Source: Phenylobacterium sp.
GTDB lineage: Bacteria; Pseudomonadota; Alphaproteobacteria; Caulobacterales; Caulobacteraceae
NCBI RefSeq assembly: GCF_025351295.1
Contig: NZ_JANXWD010000016.1
Span: 1 to 33,699, forward strand
DNA length: 33,699 nt
Direction: 5' to 3'
Every line of letters starts with the position of its first letter. Within the stretch, counting starts at the first letter, position 1. Position numbers and translations under genes: made by a program. Under the pieces are notes generated by a model that was given only the letters and a program-made list of their open reading frames with translations, was not told where the DNA came from and made no database searches. Shown here one piece after another: positions 6,992 through 14,987 of the stretch.

Positions 6992-7288
6992 ATGTCGCGT
7001 CGCTGCGAACTCACGGGTGTCGGCCCGATGGTCGGCCACAACGTGAGCCACTCGAACATCAAGACCAAGCGTCGGTTCATGCCGAACCTGGCCGCGATCA
7101 AGGTGCAGTCCGAGGCCCTGGGCCAGAACTTCACCCTGCGGATCACCAATGCGGCCCTGCGTACCCTGGATTCCAAGGGCGGTCTCGACCCCGTCCTGTT
7201 GAAGGCCAAGGACGAGGTCCTCTCGCCCAAGGCGCTGAAGATCAAGCGCCAGCTGAAGGCCAAGCTCGCGGAAACCGCCACGGCGTAA
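6992..7288 (+). CDS. rpmB: 50S ribosomal protein L28
   Basis: 98 residues. MSRRCELTG at the start, GHNVSHSNIKTKRRF and the LRITNAALRTLDSKGGLD core are diagnostic of bacterial L28, a structural protein of the large ribosomal subunit. The C-terminal Lys/Ala-rich tail (to about residue 98) is the longer form usual in alphaproteobacteria. AAGG lies about 11 bases before the ATG. It has its own promoter and a strong intrinsic terminator, so it is transcribed alone. In many alphaproteobacteria rpmB borders the phytase-like / cobT / cobS cluster. Here the phytase-like gene and cobT are close by, with one hydrolase gene between. Confidence 0.98.
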   Translation: MSRRCELTGVGPMVGHNVSHSNIKTKRRFMPNLAAIKVQSEALGQNFTLRITNAALRTLDSKGGLDPVLLKAKDEVLSPKALKIKRQLKAKLAETATA

Positions 7289-7313
7289 GGCTGACCTGAG
7301 CTTCGTTCCAAAG

Positions 7314-7339
7314 AGGCCGCTGGAAACAGCGGCCTTTTT
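7314..7339 (+). terminator. Intrinsic terminator of rpmB
   Basis: AGGCCGCT (7314-7321), loop GGAAAC, AGCGGCCT (7328-7335), then TTTTTC. It has a perfect 8-bp stem with a U-tract, 26 bases after the rpmB stop. Confidence 0.93.
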
Positions 7340-7396
7340 CATTCGCGTCAGCCCCCGGTCAGCCCCAGGCTGAGATGACGGCTGCTTGTTGGGGGC

Positions 7397-8140
7397 CTAC
7401 TTCAGCACGCTGTCGAACAGGGCTTCCAGCTCGCGCCAGTGGCGCTCGGCGCCGTCGCGGTTGTAGACGGCCATGTCGGTAGGCACCCAGCCGTGCTTGC
7501 AGCCGGCCCAGATCGACACCTCCGCCTCGACCCCGGCGGCCTTCAGCGCGGCGGCCAGCCGGTCCTTCTGGGCCTCGTCGAAGCCCGAGTCCTGCTCGGC
7601 GCCGGCGATCAGCACCTTGGCCTTGATGTTCCCCGCCAACAGGTGCGGGCTCTTGGCGTCGTCGGTGGCCATGTTGCCGCCGTGGAATGACGCCGCCGCG
7701 GCGATCCGCTCGGGGAAGGTCCCCGCAGCTCTGAGCGAGATGCCGCCGCCCATGCAGTAGCCGGTGATCCCCACCTTCTCGCCCTTGACCTGCGGCTGCA
7801 GCGCCAGCCAGTCCAGGCAGGCCTTCACGTCGGTCATCTGCCGCCCCGCGCCCGTCGAGCCGCGCAGCTTGGTGAACAGCGCCACCGCATCGGGGTCGCC
7901 CGCCCGGGCCGCGGCGATATTCGGCGGATCGTAGGGGCCGGCGCGCCAGAACATGTCGGGCAGGATCACATAGTAGCCGGCCTGCGCCAGCCGCTCGCCC
8001 ATCTCGAACATCGCCGGGCGGATCGCCGGCGCATCCATGATCAGGATCGCGCCCGGCCACGGGCCCGACCCCTCGTTCGGCGTGAACACGAAGGCGCGCG
8101 CCGCGCCGTCGTCGGTCGGCAGTATGATGTCCTGCTTCAT
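7397..8140 (-). CDS. Dienelactone hydrolase family protein
   Basis: An alpha/beta-hydrolase of 247 residues. The cysteine nucleophile sits in GYCMGG (C129), with H216 in CKHGWV and an acid near D184 (GAEQDSGF), the dienelactone-hydrolase triad. Such enzymes open lactone rings, as in chloroaromatic breakdown, but many relatives act on other esters, so the substrate is open. The start is set at ATG 8140, preceded by GAGG; the in-frame GTG at 8146 lies inside that ribosome site. The ATG is two bases after the stop of the phytase-like lipoprotein gene, so this gene is probably the last of a cobT / lipoprotein / hydrolase transcript. No signal peptide is seen. Confidence 0.88.
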   Translation of the reverse strand: MKQDIILPTDDGAARAFVFTPNEGSGPWPGAILIMDAPAIRPAMFEMGERLAQAGYYVILPDMFWRAGPYDPPNIAAARAGDPDAVALFTKLRGSTGAGRQMTDVKACLDWLALQPQVKGEKVGITGYCMGGGISLRAAGTFPERIAAAASFHGGNMATDDAKSPHLLAGNIKAKVLIAGAEQDSGFDEAQKDRLAAALKAAGVEAEVSIWAGCKHGWVPTDMAVYNRDGAERHWRELEALFDSVLK

Positions 8141-8142
8141 GG

Positions 8143-9120
8143 TCACCTCACGCTACGCGGTCGCCAGTCGAACGCCAGGAGCAGCGTCCGCTGTTGGCTG
8201 GCGAAATTGTCGTCGGAAATCAGGTAGAAGCGGATGCTGCCGTCCGGGCGGGGCAGGGCGGCGACGCCCTCGAAATTGTCCTCGGTGGCCGGCCGGGCGA
8301 TCTTCAGCAGGTCGAGGGTCTTGCCCGCGCGGTCGGTGATCAGCAGGCGGGTGGTGACCCCGGCCAGCGGGTTGAAGTCGCGCAGCAGGAAGGCCCAGCG
8401 ACCCTCCGGCAGGGGGCGGGCGGAAACCAGCTTGCCCTGGCCGTCCTGGCCCGGGCGGATTCCGGGCGCGCAGCCGCCGGAGAGGCGGCAGGTCCAGGTC
8501 TCCCGGGTGTCCTCGCGCCCGGCGATATAGGCGTCGGGGCCGGTCACGGGGTCCAGCGCCAGGGCCTCCATGCCCTCGTTGCTCGGAAAGGGCGCGTCGG
8601 GGAAAGGGATCGCATGCGGCGGTCCGCCGGCGGCGGGGTAGAGCCAGATCCGATGGCGCCGTTCGAAGCTGATCATCAGGTCGCCGTTGGGCCAGAGCGC
8701 CAGGCCCTCGGAGTCGGAGTCGGTCTTGGACCCCGTCAGCGGCTTGCCCGCCAGGTCGGTGAGCGGCGCCAAGGTGACGTCGGCCACCGCGGCTAGCCGA
8801 CCCTTGGCGTCCAGCACGATCCGGCCGTGCACCAGGTCGCCCTCGTCGCTGACCGCCACCATCCGCCCGTCCGGCAGCACCTCAAGGTCCGATAGGCCGT
8901 GCAGGCGGCTGGTGTCGGGCGAGGTCAGGTGCAGGCCGCCGGCGTAGCTGAACGTCCCGACCTCCACCGGCGGCGCGCTGCCCGGCAGCCACCGCGGCAC
9001 GGGCTCGGCCTTGACCCGGATGGCCGGGCCGGCCTGGACCGGCGCGCTGGGCAGGGAGGCGGCTTGGGGCGCGCAGGCGGCCAGCGCGGCGAGGGCCGCG
9101 AGCGCCGCCAGCCGCCTCAA
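8143..9120 (-). CDS. Phytase-like esterase-domain lipoprotein
   Basis: A beta-propeller-like protein of 325 residues of the 'esterase-like activity of phytase' type. Its start is TTG at 9120: GGAGGG lies 9 bases upstream, the TTGA overlaps the CobT stop by 4 bases, and it opens a perfect lipoprotein signal, [15 protein letters not shown] with lipobox LAAC and C16 as the lipid site. Any longer reading frame would simply run backwards through cobT. Family marks are [55 protein letters not shown] and a late NFEGVAAL. The activity of this family is poorly defined. Its place after cobT is conserved in alphaproteobacteria as I know them. It probably sits in the periplasm, anchored to a membrane. 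Confidence 0.88.
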   Translation of the reverse strand: MRRLAALAALAALAACAPQAASLPSAPVQAGPAIRVKAEPVPRWLPGSAPPVEVGTFSYAGGLHLTSPDTSRLHGLSDLEVLPDGRMVAVSDEGDLVHGRIVLDAKGRLAAVADVTLAPLTDLAGKPLTGSKTDSDSEGLALWPNGDLMISFERRHRIWLYPAAGGPPHAIPFPDAPFPSNEGMEALALDPVTGPDAYIAGREDTRETWTCRLSGGCAPGIRPGQDGQGKLVSARPLPEGRWAFLLRDFNPLAGVTTRLLITDRAGKTLDLLKIARPATEDNFEGVAALPRPDGSIRFYLISDDNFASQQRTLLLAFDWRPRSVR

Positions 9121-11069
9121 GCCGTCGCCCTCCGGACTTCCTTGAACGTCGAGCGGCGGGGCCCCGACCCTTGCGGCCCCTGGGTGTTGGGCGGCGGGGC
9201 CAGCAGGTTGGCGTTCTTGCGGGTGACCCGCCGGACCTCCTCGTCGAACAGGTCGGCCAGCTGTTCCACCATGGCGCCTGCCAGCTGTTCCACATCCACG
9301 ATGGTCACGGCGTTCTTGTAGTAGCGGGTGACGTCGTGGCCGATGCCGATGGCGATCAGCTGCACCGGGCTCTTGGCCTCGATCTCGCCGATCACCTCGC
9401 GCAGGTGGCGCTCCAGGTAGTGGCCGGAGTTGACGGACAAGGTGCTGTCGTCGACCGGCGCTCCGTCGGAGATCACCAGCAGGATGCGGCGCGCCTCGGC
9501 GCGGCCCATCAGCCGGTGGTGCGCCCACATCAGCGCCTCGCCGTCGATGTTCTCCTTCAGCAGCCCCTCGCGCATCATCAGGCCGAGGTTGCGCCGCGCG
9601 CGCCGCCAGGGGGCGTCGGCGGCCTTGTAGATGATGTGGCGCAGGTCGTTCAGCCGGCCCGGCTGGGCGGGCTTGCCAGCCTTCAGCCAGTCCTCCCGCG
9701 ACAAGCCGCCCTTCCAGGCCCGGGTGGTGAAGCCCAGGATCTCGGTCTTGACGCCGCAACGCTCCAGGGTGCGCGCCAGAATGTCGGCGCAGACCGCCGC
9801 CACCATGATCGGCCGCCCGCGCATGGAGCCGGAATTGTCGATCAGGATGGTCACCACGGTGTCGCGGAACTCGGTGTCCTCCTCGTCCTTGAAGGCCAGG
9901 GAGGCGGTCGGGTCGGTGATCACCCGGGTCAGGCGCGAGGTGTCGAGGATCCCTTCCTCCAGGTCGAAGGTCCAGGCGCGGTTCTGCTGGGCCAGCAGCT
10001 TGCGTTGCAGCCGGTTGGCCAGGCGCGAGACCACGTTCGAGACGCTGGCCAGCTGCTGGTCGAGATAGGCCCGCAGGCGGGTCAGTTCCTCCGGGTCGCA
10101 CAGCTCCTCGGCGGCGACGATCTCGTCGTGGCCGGTGGTGAAGACCTTGTAGGTGATCGCGCGGTTGTCGCCGGAGGCGTCGGGGCGGGCCGGCTGCTCG
10201 CCGTCGCCCATGTCCGGCGGCTCGTCGCTGTCCTCGGCGTCGGGGTCGGCCTCGGAGTCCATGGCCTGGCTGTCGGCGTCCTCGGCGTCGCGACGCGCGC
10301 TTTCGTCCTCGTCCATGGCCGACTGCTGCGGGGATTGGCTCTCGCCGTCGCCGTCGTCGTTGTCGTCGGAGCTCTCGGGTTCGCCCTCCTCGCTGCCGTC
10401 CTCGCTGTCGTCGGGCTGGTCGGGGACGTCGGAGAGGTCGTCGCCCATCTCCAGGTCGCGGATGATGGTGCGCGCGATGCGGGCGAAGGCCTTCTGGTTG
10501 TCCACGGCGTCGGTCAGGCGGTCGATATCGGCGCCGGCCTTGGCCTCCACCTCGCCGCGGAACATGTCGACCAGGGCCCGCGCCATCGGCGGCGGCGGCT
10601 CCCCGGTCAGCCGCTCGCGGACCATCAGGCTGAGAATCTCGGCCATCGGCGGGGCGGCCATGGCCTCGGCCTCGTTGAACACGCGGCGCGCCCAGGCGTG
10701 GTCCATGACCGCGCGCAGGTTCGACTTCACCCCACCCATGGCATTCGCGCCGATCGCCTCGATGCGGACCTGCTCCAGGCCGTCGTAGATCGGCTGGCCG
10801 GCGCCGGAGAGCGGCCGGGTCTTGGCGTGGGCGGCCGGGTCGTGGTGGGCGACGCGCAGCGCCATCTGGTCGGCCAGCCCGCGGATGCGCGCGGCGTCGG
10901 CCGGGGTCAGGTCGCGGGGCGGGTGGGGCAGGACGGCGCGGTTGCCGGACAGCATCGGCCCCTCGCCCGAATAGACGATTTCCAGGTCCGCCGTCTCGGC
11001 GAGCGAGCGCGCGGCGTGCGCTAGCGCGCGCTTGAAGGGCTCGAGGGGGCTTTCCGGGGTCTTGGCCAT
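9117..11069 (-). CDS. cobT: CobT-type VWA-domain protein (cobaltochelatase subunit CobT-like)
   Basis: 650 residues. The N-terminal helical CobT domain (about 1-205) is followed by a long acidic Asp/Glu/Ser stretch (about 209-290), then the C-terminal CobT part and a von Willebrand A domain. That domain has an intact metal site DNSGS (411-415) and later [12 protein letters not shown]. In aerobic B12 synthesis CobT and the AAA+ protein CobS form the chaperone-like motor that works with CobN to insert cobalt. No CobN or other cob gene is present here, and CobS lies 6 kb away on the same strand. The stop overlaps the TTG start of the lipoprotein gene. The family call is firm; the role in cobalt insertion is an inference that may not hold in this organism. 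Confidence 0.95.
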   Translation of the reverse strand: MAKTPESPLEPFKRALAHAARSLAETADLEIVYSGEGPMLSGNRAVLPHPPRDLTPADAARIRGLADQMALRVAHHDPAAHAKTRPLSGAGQPIYDGLEQVRIEAIGANAMGGVKSNLRAVMDHAWARRVFNEAEAMAAPPMAEILSLMVRERLTGEPPPPMARALVDMFRGEVEAKAGADIDRLTDAVDNQKAFARIARTIIRDLEMGDDLSDVPDQPDDSEDGSEEGEPESSDDNDDGDGESQSPQQSAMDEDESARRDAEDADSQAMDSEADPDAEDSDEPPDMGDGEQPARPDASGDNRAITYKVFTTGHDEIVAAEELCDPEELTRLRAYLDQQLASVSNVVSRLANRLQRKLLAQQNRAWTFDLEEGILDTSRLTRVITDPTASLAFKDEEDTEFRDTVVTILIDNSGSMRGRPIMVAAVCADILARTLERCGVKTEILGFTTRAWKGGLSREDWLKAGKPAQPGRLNDLRHIIYKAADAPWRRARRNLGLMMREGLLKENIDGEALMWAHHRLMGRAEARRILLVISDGAPVDDSTLSVNSGHYLERHLREVIGEIEAKSPVQLIAIGIGHDVTRYYKNAVTIVDVEQLAGAMVEQLADLFDEEVRRVTRKNANLLAPPPNTQGPQGSGPRRSTFKEVRRATA

Positions 11070-11126
11070 GTCAGGCGCTCAATAGATCAGGCCTGACCCC
11101 GGGTGAAACAAGGAATCGTGCGCGGC

Positions 11127-11152
11127 GGAACGCGCGGGGCTTCGCCGGCGTT
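11127..11152 (+). promoter_or_regulatory. EcfG/SigT-type stress promoter
   Basis: GGAAC (11127-11131), 17 bases, CGTT (11149-11152). This is the known -35/-10 consensus of the alphaproteobacterial general-stress sigma factor (GGAAC-N16/17-CGTT). It lies 44 bases before the DUF1328 start and points at it. Confidence 0.75.
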
Positions 11153-11195
11153 GTTGCGGCCTAGGTTGATGGGTTGTGACCCGAGGAGAACCGAC

Positions 11196-11375
11196 ATGCT
11201 GAAATGGGCCCTGATCTTCGCTGTGGTCGCCGTGATCGCCGGCGCGCTCGGCTTCGGCGGCATCGCCGGCGCCGCGGCCGGCGTCGCCAAGTTGCTGTTC
11301 ATCGTCGCCGTGGTCGGCTTCCTGCTGTTCGTGGCGCTGGGGGTCTTCGCGGGCAAGAAGCTCACGGGCAGGTAG
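11196..11375 (+). CDS. DUF1328 small membrane protein
   Basis: 59 residues with two membrane segments (about 4-25 and 31-52) separated by [12 protein letters not shown]. This is the DUF1328/YtjA pattern: MLKWALIF at the start, GFGGIAG in the middle and a short basic end. The ATG at 11196 has GAGGAGA 7 bases upstream; an ATG at 11103 would add a region that overlaps the promoter. Function is unknown, but members are often stress-induced. The stress-type promoter seen upstream agrees with that. Confidence 0.9.
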   Translation: MLKWALIFAVVAVIAGALGFGGIAGAAAGVAKLLFIVAVVGFLLFVALGVFAGKKLTGR

Positions 11376-11390
11376 TCGAAACGCGAACCG

Positions 11391-11527
11391 TCCTCCTCGA
11401 TGGAGGAGGGTTGGGTGGTGGTGTAGCCCCCCAAGTCACGCAGAGCCCCGGGTAGGCGCCGACCTGGGGCTGTCACCAAGGCGCTGCGCACACCACCATC
11501 CCCGACCCGTCCTCCATCGAGGAGGAA
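11391..11527. repeat. Long inverted repeat TCCTCCTCGATGGAGGA
   Basis: Left arm 11391-11424 (TCCTCCTCGATGGAGGAGGG, then TTGGGTGGTGGTGT) and right arm about 11490-11527 on the other strand (TCCTCCTCGATGGAGGACGG, then GTCGGGGATGGTGGTGT) match with few differences. Each arm is also a small palindrome. It fills much of the 313-base gap 11376-11688 between the DUF1328 and PQQ dehydrogenase genes. The rest of the gap shows no gene and no clear promoter. Confidence 0.8.
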
Positions 11528-11688
11528 GGGAGTCCGACTTCCACGCCAGATACGCCTTCGACTTCTGCCCTTCTGGTCTTCGAACACTGCTTGCGATCAT
11601 CGCGCCTGACCGGGCCAGGTCCAGCGTCCTTCATGACGCCGCCGATTCAGGCGACTAAGGTCCGCGCGCGAGTCGAGGAAAAACGGGA

Positions 11689-14169
11689 ATGGCGTCTGAC
11701 AAGGAAGCGGGCTGGCCGGCGCGCATCTGGGCCGCGGTCGGCGGCGGGCTGGTGGCGCTGGTGGGGCTGGCCCTGCTGGGCGGCGGCGGCTGGCTGATCT
11801 GGCTGCAGGGGTCGCCCTACTACCTGCTGGCCGGCGCGGCGATCGTGGCGACGGGCGTGCTGCTGGTGCGCCGCCATCCCGCCGCGGGCCTGGTTTATGC
11901 CGGGACCCTGGCGGTCACCCTGGGCTGGGCGTTCTGGGAGTCAGGCCTGGTCTTCTGGCCGCTGCTGCCGCGCCTGTTCGCCCCCGCCGTGCTGGGCGTC
12001 TTCGTCCTGGCGGTGATCCCCTCCGGTCCCCAGGGCCGCATGCGCGGCCAGGCCGGCGCGTCCGTCACCCTGGCCTCGCTGGCCTGCCTCTGCGTGCTGT
12101 CGGCCGCCCTGCCGGCCACCCTGACCTGGGGCCAGGCCGACACGCCGGTCCAGGCCCAAAGCACGGCCCCGGCCATGCCCACCGTCTCGGACTGGCGCTA
12201 CTACGGCCGCGATCCCGGCGGCTCGCGCTATGCGCCCATCGACCAGATCAACTTCGACAATGTCGACAAGCTGAAGGTCGCCTGGACCTTCCGCACCGGC
12301 GAGAAACTCAACCGCGGCAGCCAGGACCAGAACACCCCGCTGCAGGTCGGTGACACGGTCTACGTCTGCACCCCCACTAACGTGGTGATCGCGCTGGACG
12401 CCGACACCGGCAAGGAGAAGTGGCGGCACGACCCGCACGTGAAGCCGTTCTTCTGGAATCGCTGCCGCGGCGTCGGCTACTGGGACGCCGCCGATCCCAA
12501 GCCCACCCTGGCCATCGCCGCCCCGCCGGCCGGCAAGGCCGCGCCCGCCGGGAAACCGGCGGACAAGCCCGTCAAGATCGCCGCCGTCGCGGTCGCCGCC
12601 AGGCCCGCCGCGGCGCCGGCGGCCGCCGCTTCGGCCAACGCGCCGCTGTGCCGCCGCCGGATTATCTCCTCGACCATCAACGCCCAGTTGTTCGCCCTGG
12701 ACGCCGCCACCGGCAAGCCCTGCCCGGGCTTCGGCGTCAACGGCATGGTTGACCTCTCGGTCGGCATCGGCCCGATCAAGCGCGGCTTCTATTTCCAGAC
12801 CTCGATGCCCACGGTGGTCGGTGACCGGGTGATCATCGGCGGCTGGGTGGCCGACAACCAGGAAATCGCCGAGCCCTCGGGCGCGGTCCGCGCCTTCGAC
12901 GTGGTCACCGGCGCCCTGGTCTGGACCTGGGACCTGGGCAACCCGGCGATCGTCAGGCTGCCGCCCCCCGGCCAGACCTATACCCGCGGCACCCCCAACG
13001 TCTGGTCGACCCCGGCCTTCGACCCGGCGCTGGGCCTGATCTACCTGCCCACCGGCAATTCCACGCCCGACTACTGGGGCTCGCACCGCTCAGTGCAGTC
13101 GGAGGCCTATTCCTCCTCGGTCGTGGCCCTCGACGCGGCCACCGGCAAGAAGCGCTGGATGTTCCAGACCACCCACCATGACGTCTGGGACTACGACGTC
13201 CCCGCCCAGCCGATGCTGATCGACTTCCCGCTCAAGGGCGGCGCCACCAAGCCGGCCCTGGTCCAGCTGACCAAGCGCGGCCAGATCTTCGTCCTCGACC
13301 GCCGCACCGGCGAGCCGCTGACCAAGGTGGTCGAGGTCCGTGTGCCCCAGGACCCGCAGCCCGGCGAATGGCTCGCCCGCACCCAGCCCTATTCGGTCGA
13401 GATGCCGACCATCGGCGTCGAGCGCCTGACCGAGAAGATGATGTGGGGCGCCACCCCGCTGGACCAGCTGGCCTGCCGGATCATGTTCCTGCAGCGGCGC
13501 TACGACGGCGACTTCACCCCACCCGGCAGCCCGGAGCGGCCCAGTATCCAGTACCCCGGCAACGCCGGCGGCATGAACTGGGGCTCCGGGGCCTACGACC
13601 CGCGCCGCGGCCTGCTGGTGGTCAGCGACGTGCGCATGGCCCAGAGCGTGAGCCTGGCGCGCACCAACCAGCCGGAGCTCTCCCCGGCCCGCAGCAAGGA
13701 CCGCCCGCCGCAGAGCCAGAACGCCATCGCCTACAAGTCGAAGAACGACTGGTTCCTAAGCCCGCTGTTCGCCCCGTGCGTACAGCCGCCCCACGGCATG
13801 CTGACCGCCATCGACCTGAAGACCCGCGAGATCGTCTGGCAGGTGCCGGCCGGGACAGCCGAGGGGCAGGGGCCGCTCGGGATCAAGTCCCACCTGCCGA
13901 TCCCCATCGGCACCATCGCCCTGGGCGGCCCGATCACTACGGCCGGCGGGATCACCTTCCGCGCCGCGACCATGGACGCCTACCTTCGCGCCTACGACAA
14001 CGCCACCGGCCGCGAGCTGTGGAAGGCCGCGCTGCCGGTCGCCGCCGCCGGCACGCCGATGACCTACGTCTCCCCCAGGACCGGCAAGCAGTATGTCGTC
14101 GTCACCGCCGGCGGCGCCTCCCAGAGCCCCGAAAAAGGCGACTACGTCATGGCCTTCGCGCTGCCTTAG
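11689..14169 (+). CDS. Membrane-bound PQQ-dependent dehydrogenase (glucose/quinate/shikimate type)
   Basis: 826 residues. About five N-terminal membrane helices lie within residues 12-147. A large periplasmic PQQ beta-propeller follows, from SDWRYYGRDPGGSRYAPIDQI. Repeated propeller motifs such as ALDADTGKEKW, ALDAATGKKRW and AIDLKTREIVW are visible, as are TPLQVGDTVYVCTP and GNAGGMNWGSGAYDP, typical of the Gcd/QuiA group. It should oxidise a sugar or cyclic polyol in the periplasm and pass electrons to ubiquinone. An Ala/Pro/Lys-rich stretch at about 273-318 interrupts the domain just before PLCRRR. No PQQ-synthesis genes are in the window. GAGGAA lies 8 bases before the ATG. Substrate specificity cannot be settled, so no symbol is given. 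Confidence 0.93.
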   Translation: MASDKEAGWPARIWAAVGGGLVALVGLALLGGGGWLIWLQGSPYYLLAGAAIVATGVLLVRRHPAAGLVYAGTLAVTLGWAFWESGLVFWPLLPRLFAPAVLGVFVLAVIPSGPQGRMRGQAGASVTLASLACLCVLSAALPATLTWGQADTPVQAQSTAPAMPTVSDWRYYGRDPGGSRYAPIDQINFDNVDKLKVAWTFRTGEKLNRGSQDQNTPLQVGDTVYVCTPTNVVIALDADTGKEKWRHDPHVKPFFWNRCRGVGYWDAADPKPTLAIAAPPAGKAAPAGKPADKPVKIAAVAVAARPAAAPAAAASANAPLCRRRIISSTINAQLFALDAATGKPCPGFGVNGMVDLSVGIGPIKRGFYFQTSMPTVVGDRVIIGGWVADNQEIAEPSGAVRAFDVVTGALVWTWDLGNPAIVRLPPPGQTYTRGTPNVWSTPAFDPALGLIYLPTGNSTPDYWGSHRSVQSEAYSSSVVALDAATGKKRWMFQTTHHDVWDYDVPAQPMLIDFPLKGGATKPALVQLTKRGQIFVLDRRTGEPLTKVVEVRVPQDPQPGEWLARTQPYSVEMPTIGVERLTEKMMWGATPLDQLACRIMFLQRRYDGDFTPPGSPERPSIQYPGNAGGMNWGSGAYDPRRGLLVVSDVRMAQSVSLARTNQPELSPARSKDRPPQSQNAIAYKSKNDWFLSPLFAPCVQPPHGMLTAIDLKTREIVWQVPAGTAEGQGPLGIKSHLPIPIGTIALGGPITTAGGITFRAATMDAYLRAYDNATGRELWKAALPVAAAGTPMTYVSPRTGKQYVVVTAGGASQSPEKGDYVMAFALP

Positions 14170-14181
14170 GGGCCTTCCTTT

Positions 14182-14226
14182 CCCGCCGCACGCGGGAGAG
14201 GGAACCGCTCGCCAACGAGCGAGCGG
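14182..14226. repeat. Two small hairpins after the PQQ dehydrogenase
   Basis: CCCGC/GCGGG (14182-14186 with 14192-14196), then a perfect 8-bp stem CCGCTCGC (14205-14212) / GCGAGCGG (14219-14226) with loop CAACGA. They lie soon after the dehydrogenase stop and may end its transcript; there is no T-run. Confidence 0.5.
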
Positions 14227-14293
14227 TGGAGAGGGAATGCCGCCTCAACTGAGTTATTGGGACCCGTGGGGATGGAAAGTGGCAGGCGATGCG

Positions 14294-14322
14294 TTGCCAC
14301 GCATAACGTTATGCGTTATATG
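14294..14322 (+). promoter_or_regulatory. higBA promoter with operator in the spacer
   Basis: TTGCCA (14294-14299), 17 bases, TATATG (14317-14322). The spacer is filled by a perfect 18-bp palindrome, ACGCATAACGTTATGCGT (14299-14316), the likely HigA site. Binding there would directly block RNA polymerase, giving autoregulation. Transcription should start close to 14329-14331, at or just before the higB ATG. Confidence 0.75.
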
Positions 14323-14330
14323 GATTGTAG

Positions 14331-14612
14331 ATGACCCGAACAATCCGTGATCCCGAGACCGCGCGAGTCTGGGCCGGCGAAAGAGCTCGCCGACTGCCGC
14401 CGGACATTCAGGACACGGCGCTGCGCAAACTCCGCATCCTGAACCGGGCCGGGCGGTTGGACGATCTACGCGTCCCACCCGGCAACCGCCTGGAGGCGCT
14501 GCTGGGAAACCGGCAGGGGCAGCACTCGATCCGGATCAGCCAGCAATGGCGGATTTGCTTCCGCTGGAATGATGGACACAGCGACGATGTCGAAATCTGC
14601 GACTACCACTGA
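14331..14612 (+). CDS. higB: HigB-type toxin, RelE/ParE superfamily
   Basis: 93 residues. The sequence follows HigB closely: IRDPETARVWAGERARRLPPDIQ, then LRKLRILNRAGRLDDLRVPPGNRLEAL, and the end HSIRISQQWRICFRW...VEICDYH. HigB toxins cut mRNA on the ribosome. The toxin gene comes first, which is the normal HigBA order. No ribosome-binding site precedes the ATG and the promoter sits right against it, so a leaderless mRNA is likely. It is full length with no sign of decay. Confidence 0.93.
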   Translation: MTRTIRDPETARVWAGERARRLPPDIQDTALRKLRILNRAGRLDDLRVPPGNRLEALLGNRQGQHSIRISQQWRICFRWNDGHSDDVEICDYH

Positions 14613-14907
14613 AGCGCCCGACCTGCTCAGGAACCCGACCCCAGGTGACATCCTGATGGAGGAGTTCTTGGCGCCCTTGGCCCTCAGCCAAACGGCGCTC
14701 GCGCGCGCCATCGGCGTCTCGCCCCGCCGTATCAATGAGATCGCCCTGGGCAAGCGCGCCATCACCGCCGACACGGACCTGCGCCTCGCCCGCTACTGGG
14801 GCCTGAGCGAGGGCTTCTGGCTGGGTCTGCAGATGGACTACGACCTGATGCAGCGCAGGCGAGAGTTGGGCTCGGCGCTGGACAAGATCACGCCCCGGGC
14901 TGCATAG
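14569..14907 (+). CDS. higA: HigA-type antitoxin, XRE helix-turn-helix
   Basis: Up to 112 residues. After a short leader comes NPTPGDILMEEFLAPLALSQTALARAIGVSPRRINEIALGKRAITADTDLRLARYWGLSEGFWLGLQ, the HigA/VapI-type helix-turn-helix. It should neutralise HigB and repress the operon through the palindrome at 14299-14316. It overlaps higB in another frame, so the two are translationally coupled. ATGs at 14569, 14572 (out of frame) and 14587 are possible; homologues start near the last, and none has a clear ribosome site. Confidence 0.92.
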   Translation: MMDTATMSKSATTTEAPDLLRNPTPGDILMEEFLAPLALSQTALARAIGVSPRRINEIALGKRAITADTDLRLARYWGLSEGFWLGLQMDYDLMQRRRELGSALDKITPRAA

Positions 14908-14928
14908 GGCGCTCGTTCGCGACCTGCC

Positions 14929-14987
14929 CTTAGAGCGTGACCGACAAAAGCGGTCCCAACCCCGGCATGGCCATCGTCCACTCTAAG
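14929..14987. repeat. Inverted repeat of the TAGAGCGTG type
   Basis: CTTAGAGCGTG at 14929-14939 pairs with CACTCTAAG at 14979-14987, with an inner ACCG/CGGT pairing. It lies between the convergent ends of higA and the EAL gene. Its right arm contains the reversed EAL stop codon. Its ends resemble the palindrome at 203-254. Confidence 0.45.

Noticed and set aside
9121..10101. N-terminal extension of the phytase-like gene back to 10101
   Set aside because: The added part lies within cobT in another frame and is Arg/Pro/Ala-rich without homology. The TTG at 9120 explains the signal peptide and ribosome site.
9171..11024. 617-codon open frame on the plus strand
   Set aside because: It is the mirror of cobT. 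The acidic GAC/GAG-rich stretch gives stop-free complementary frames, and the product is low-complexity Gly/Val/Leu/Asp with no family marks.
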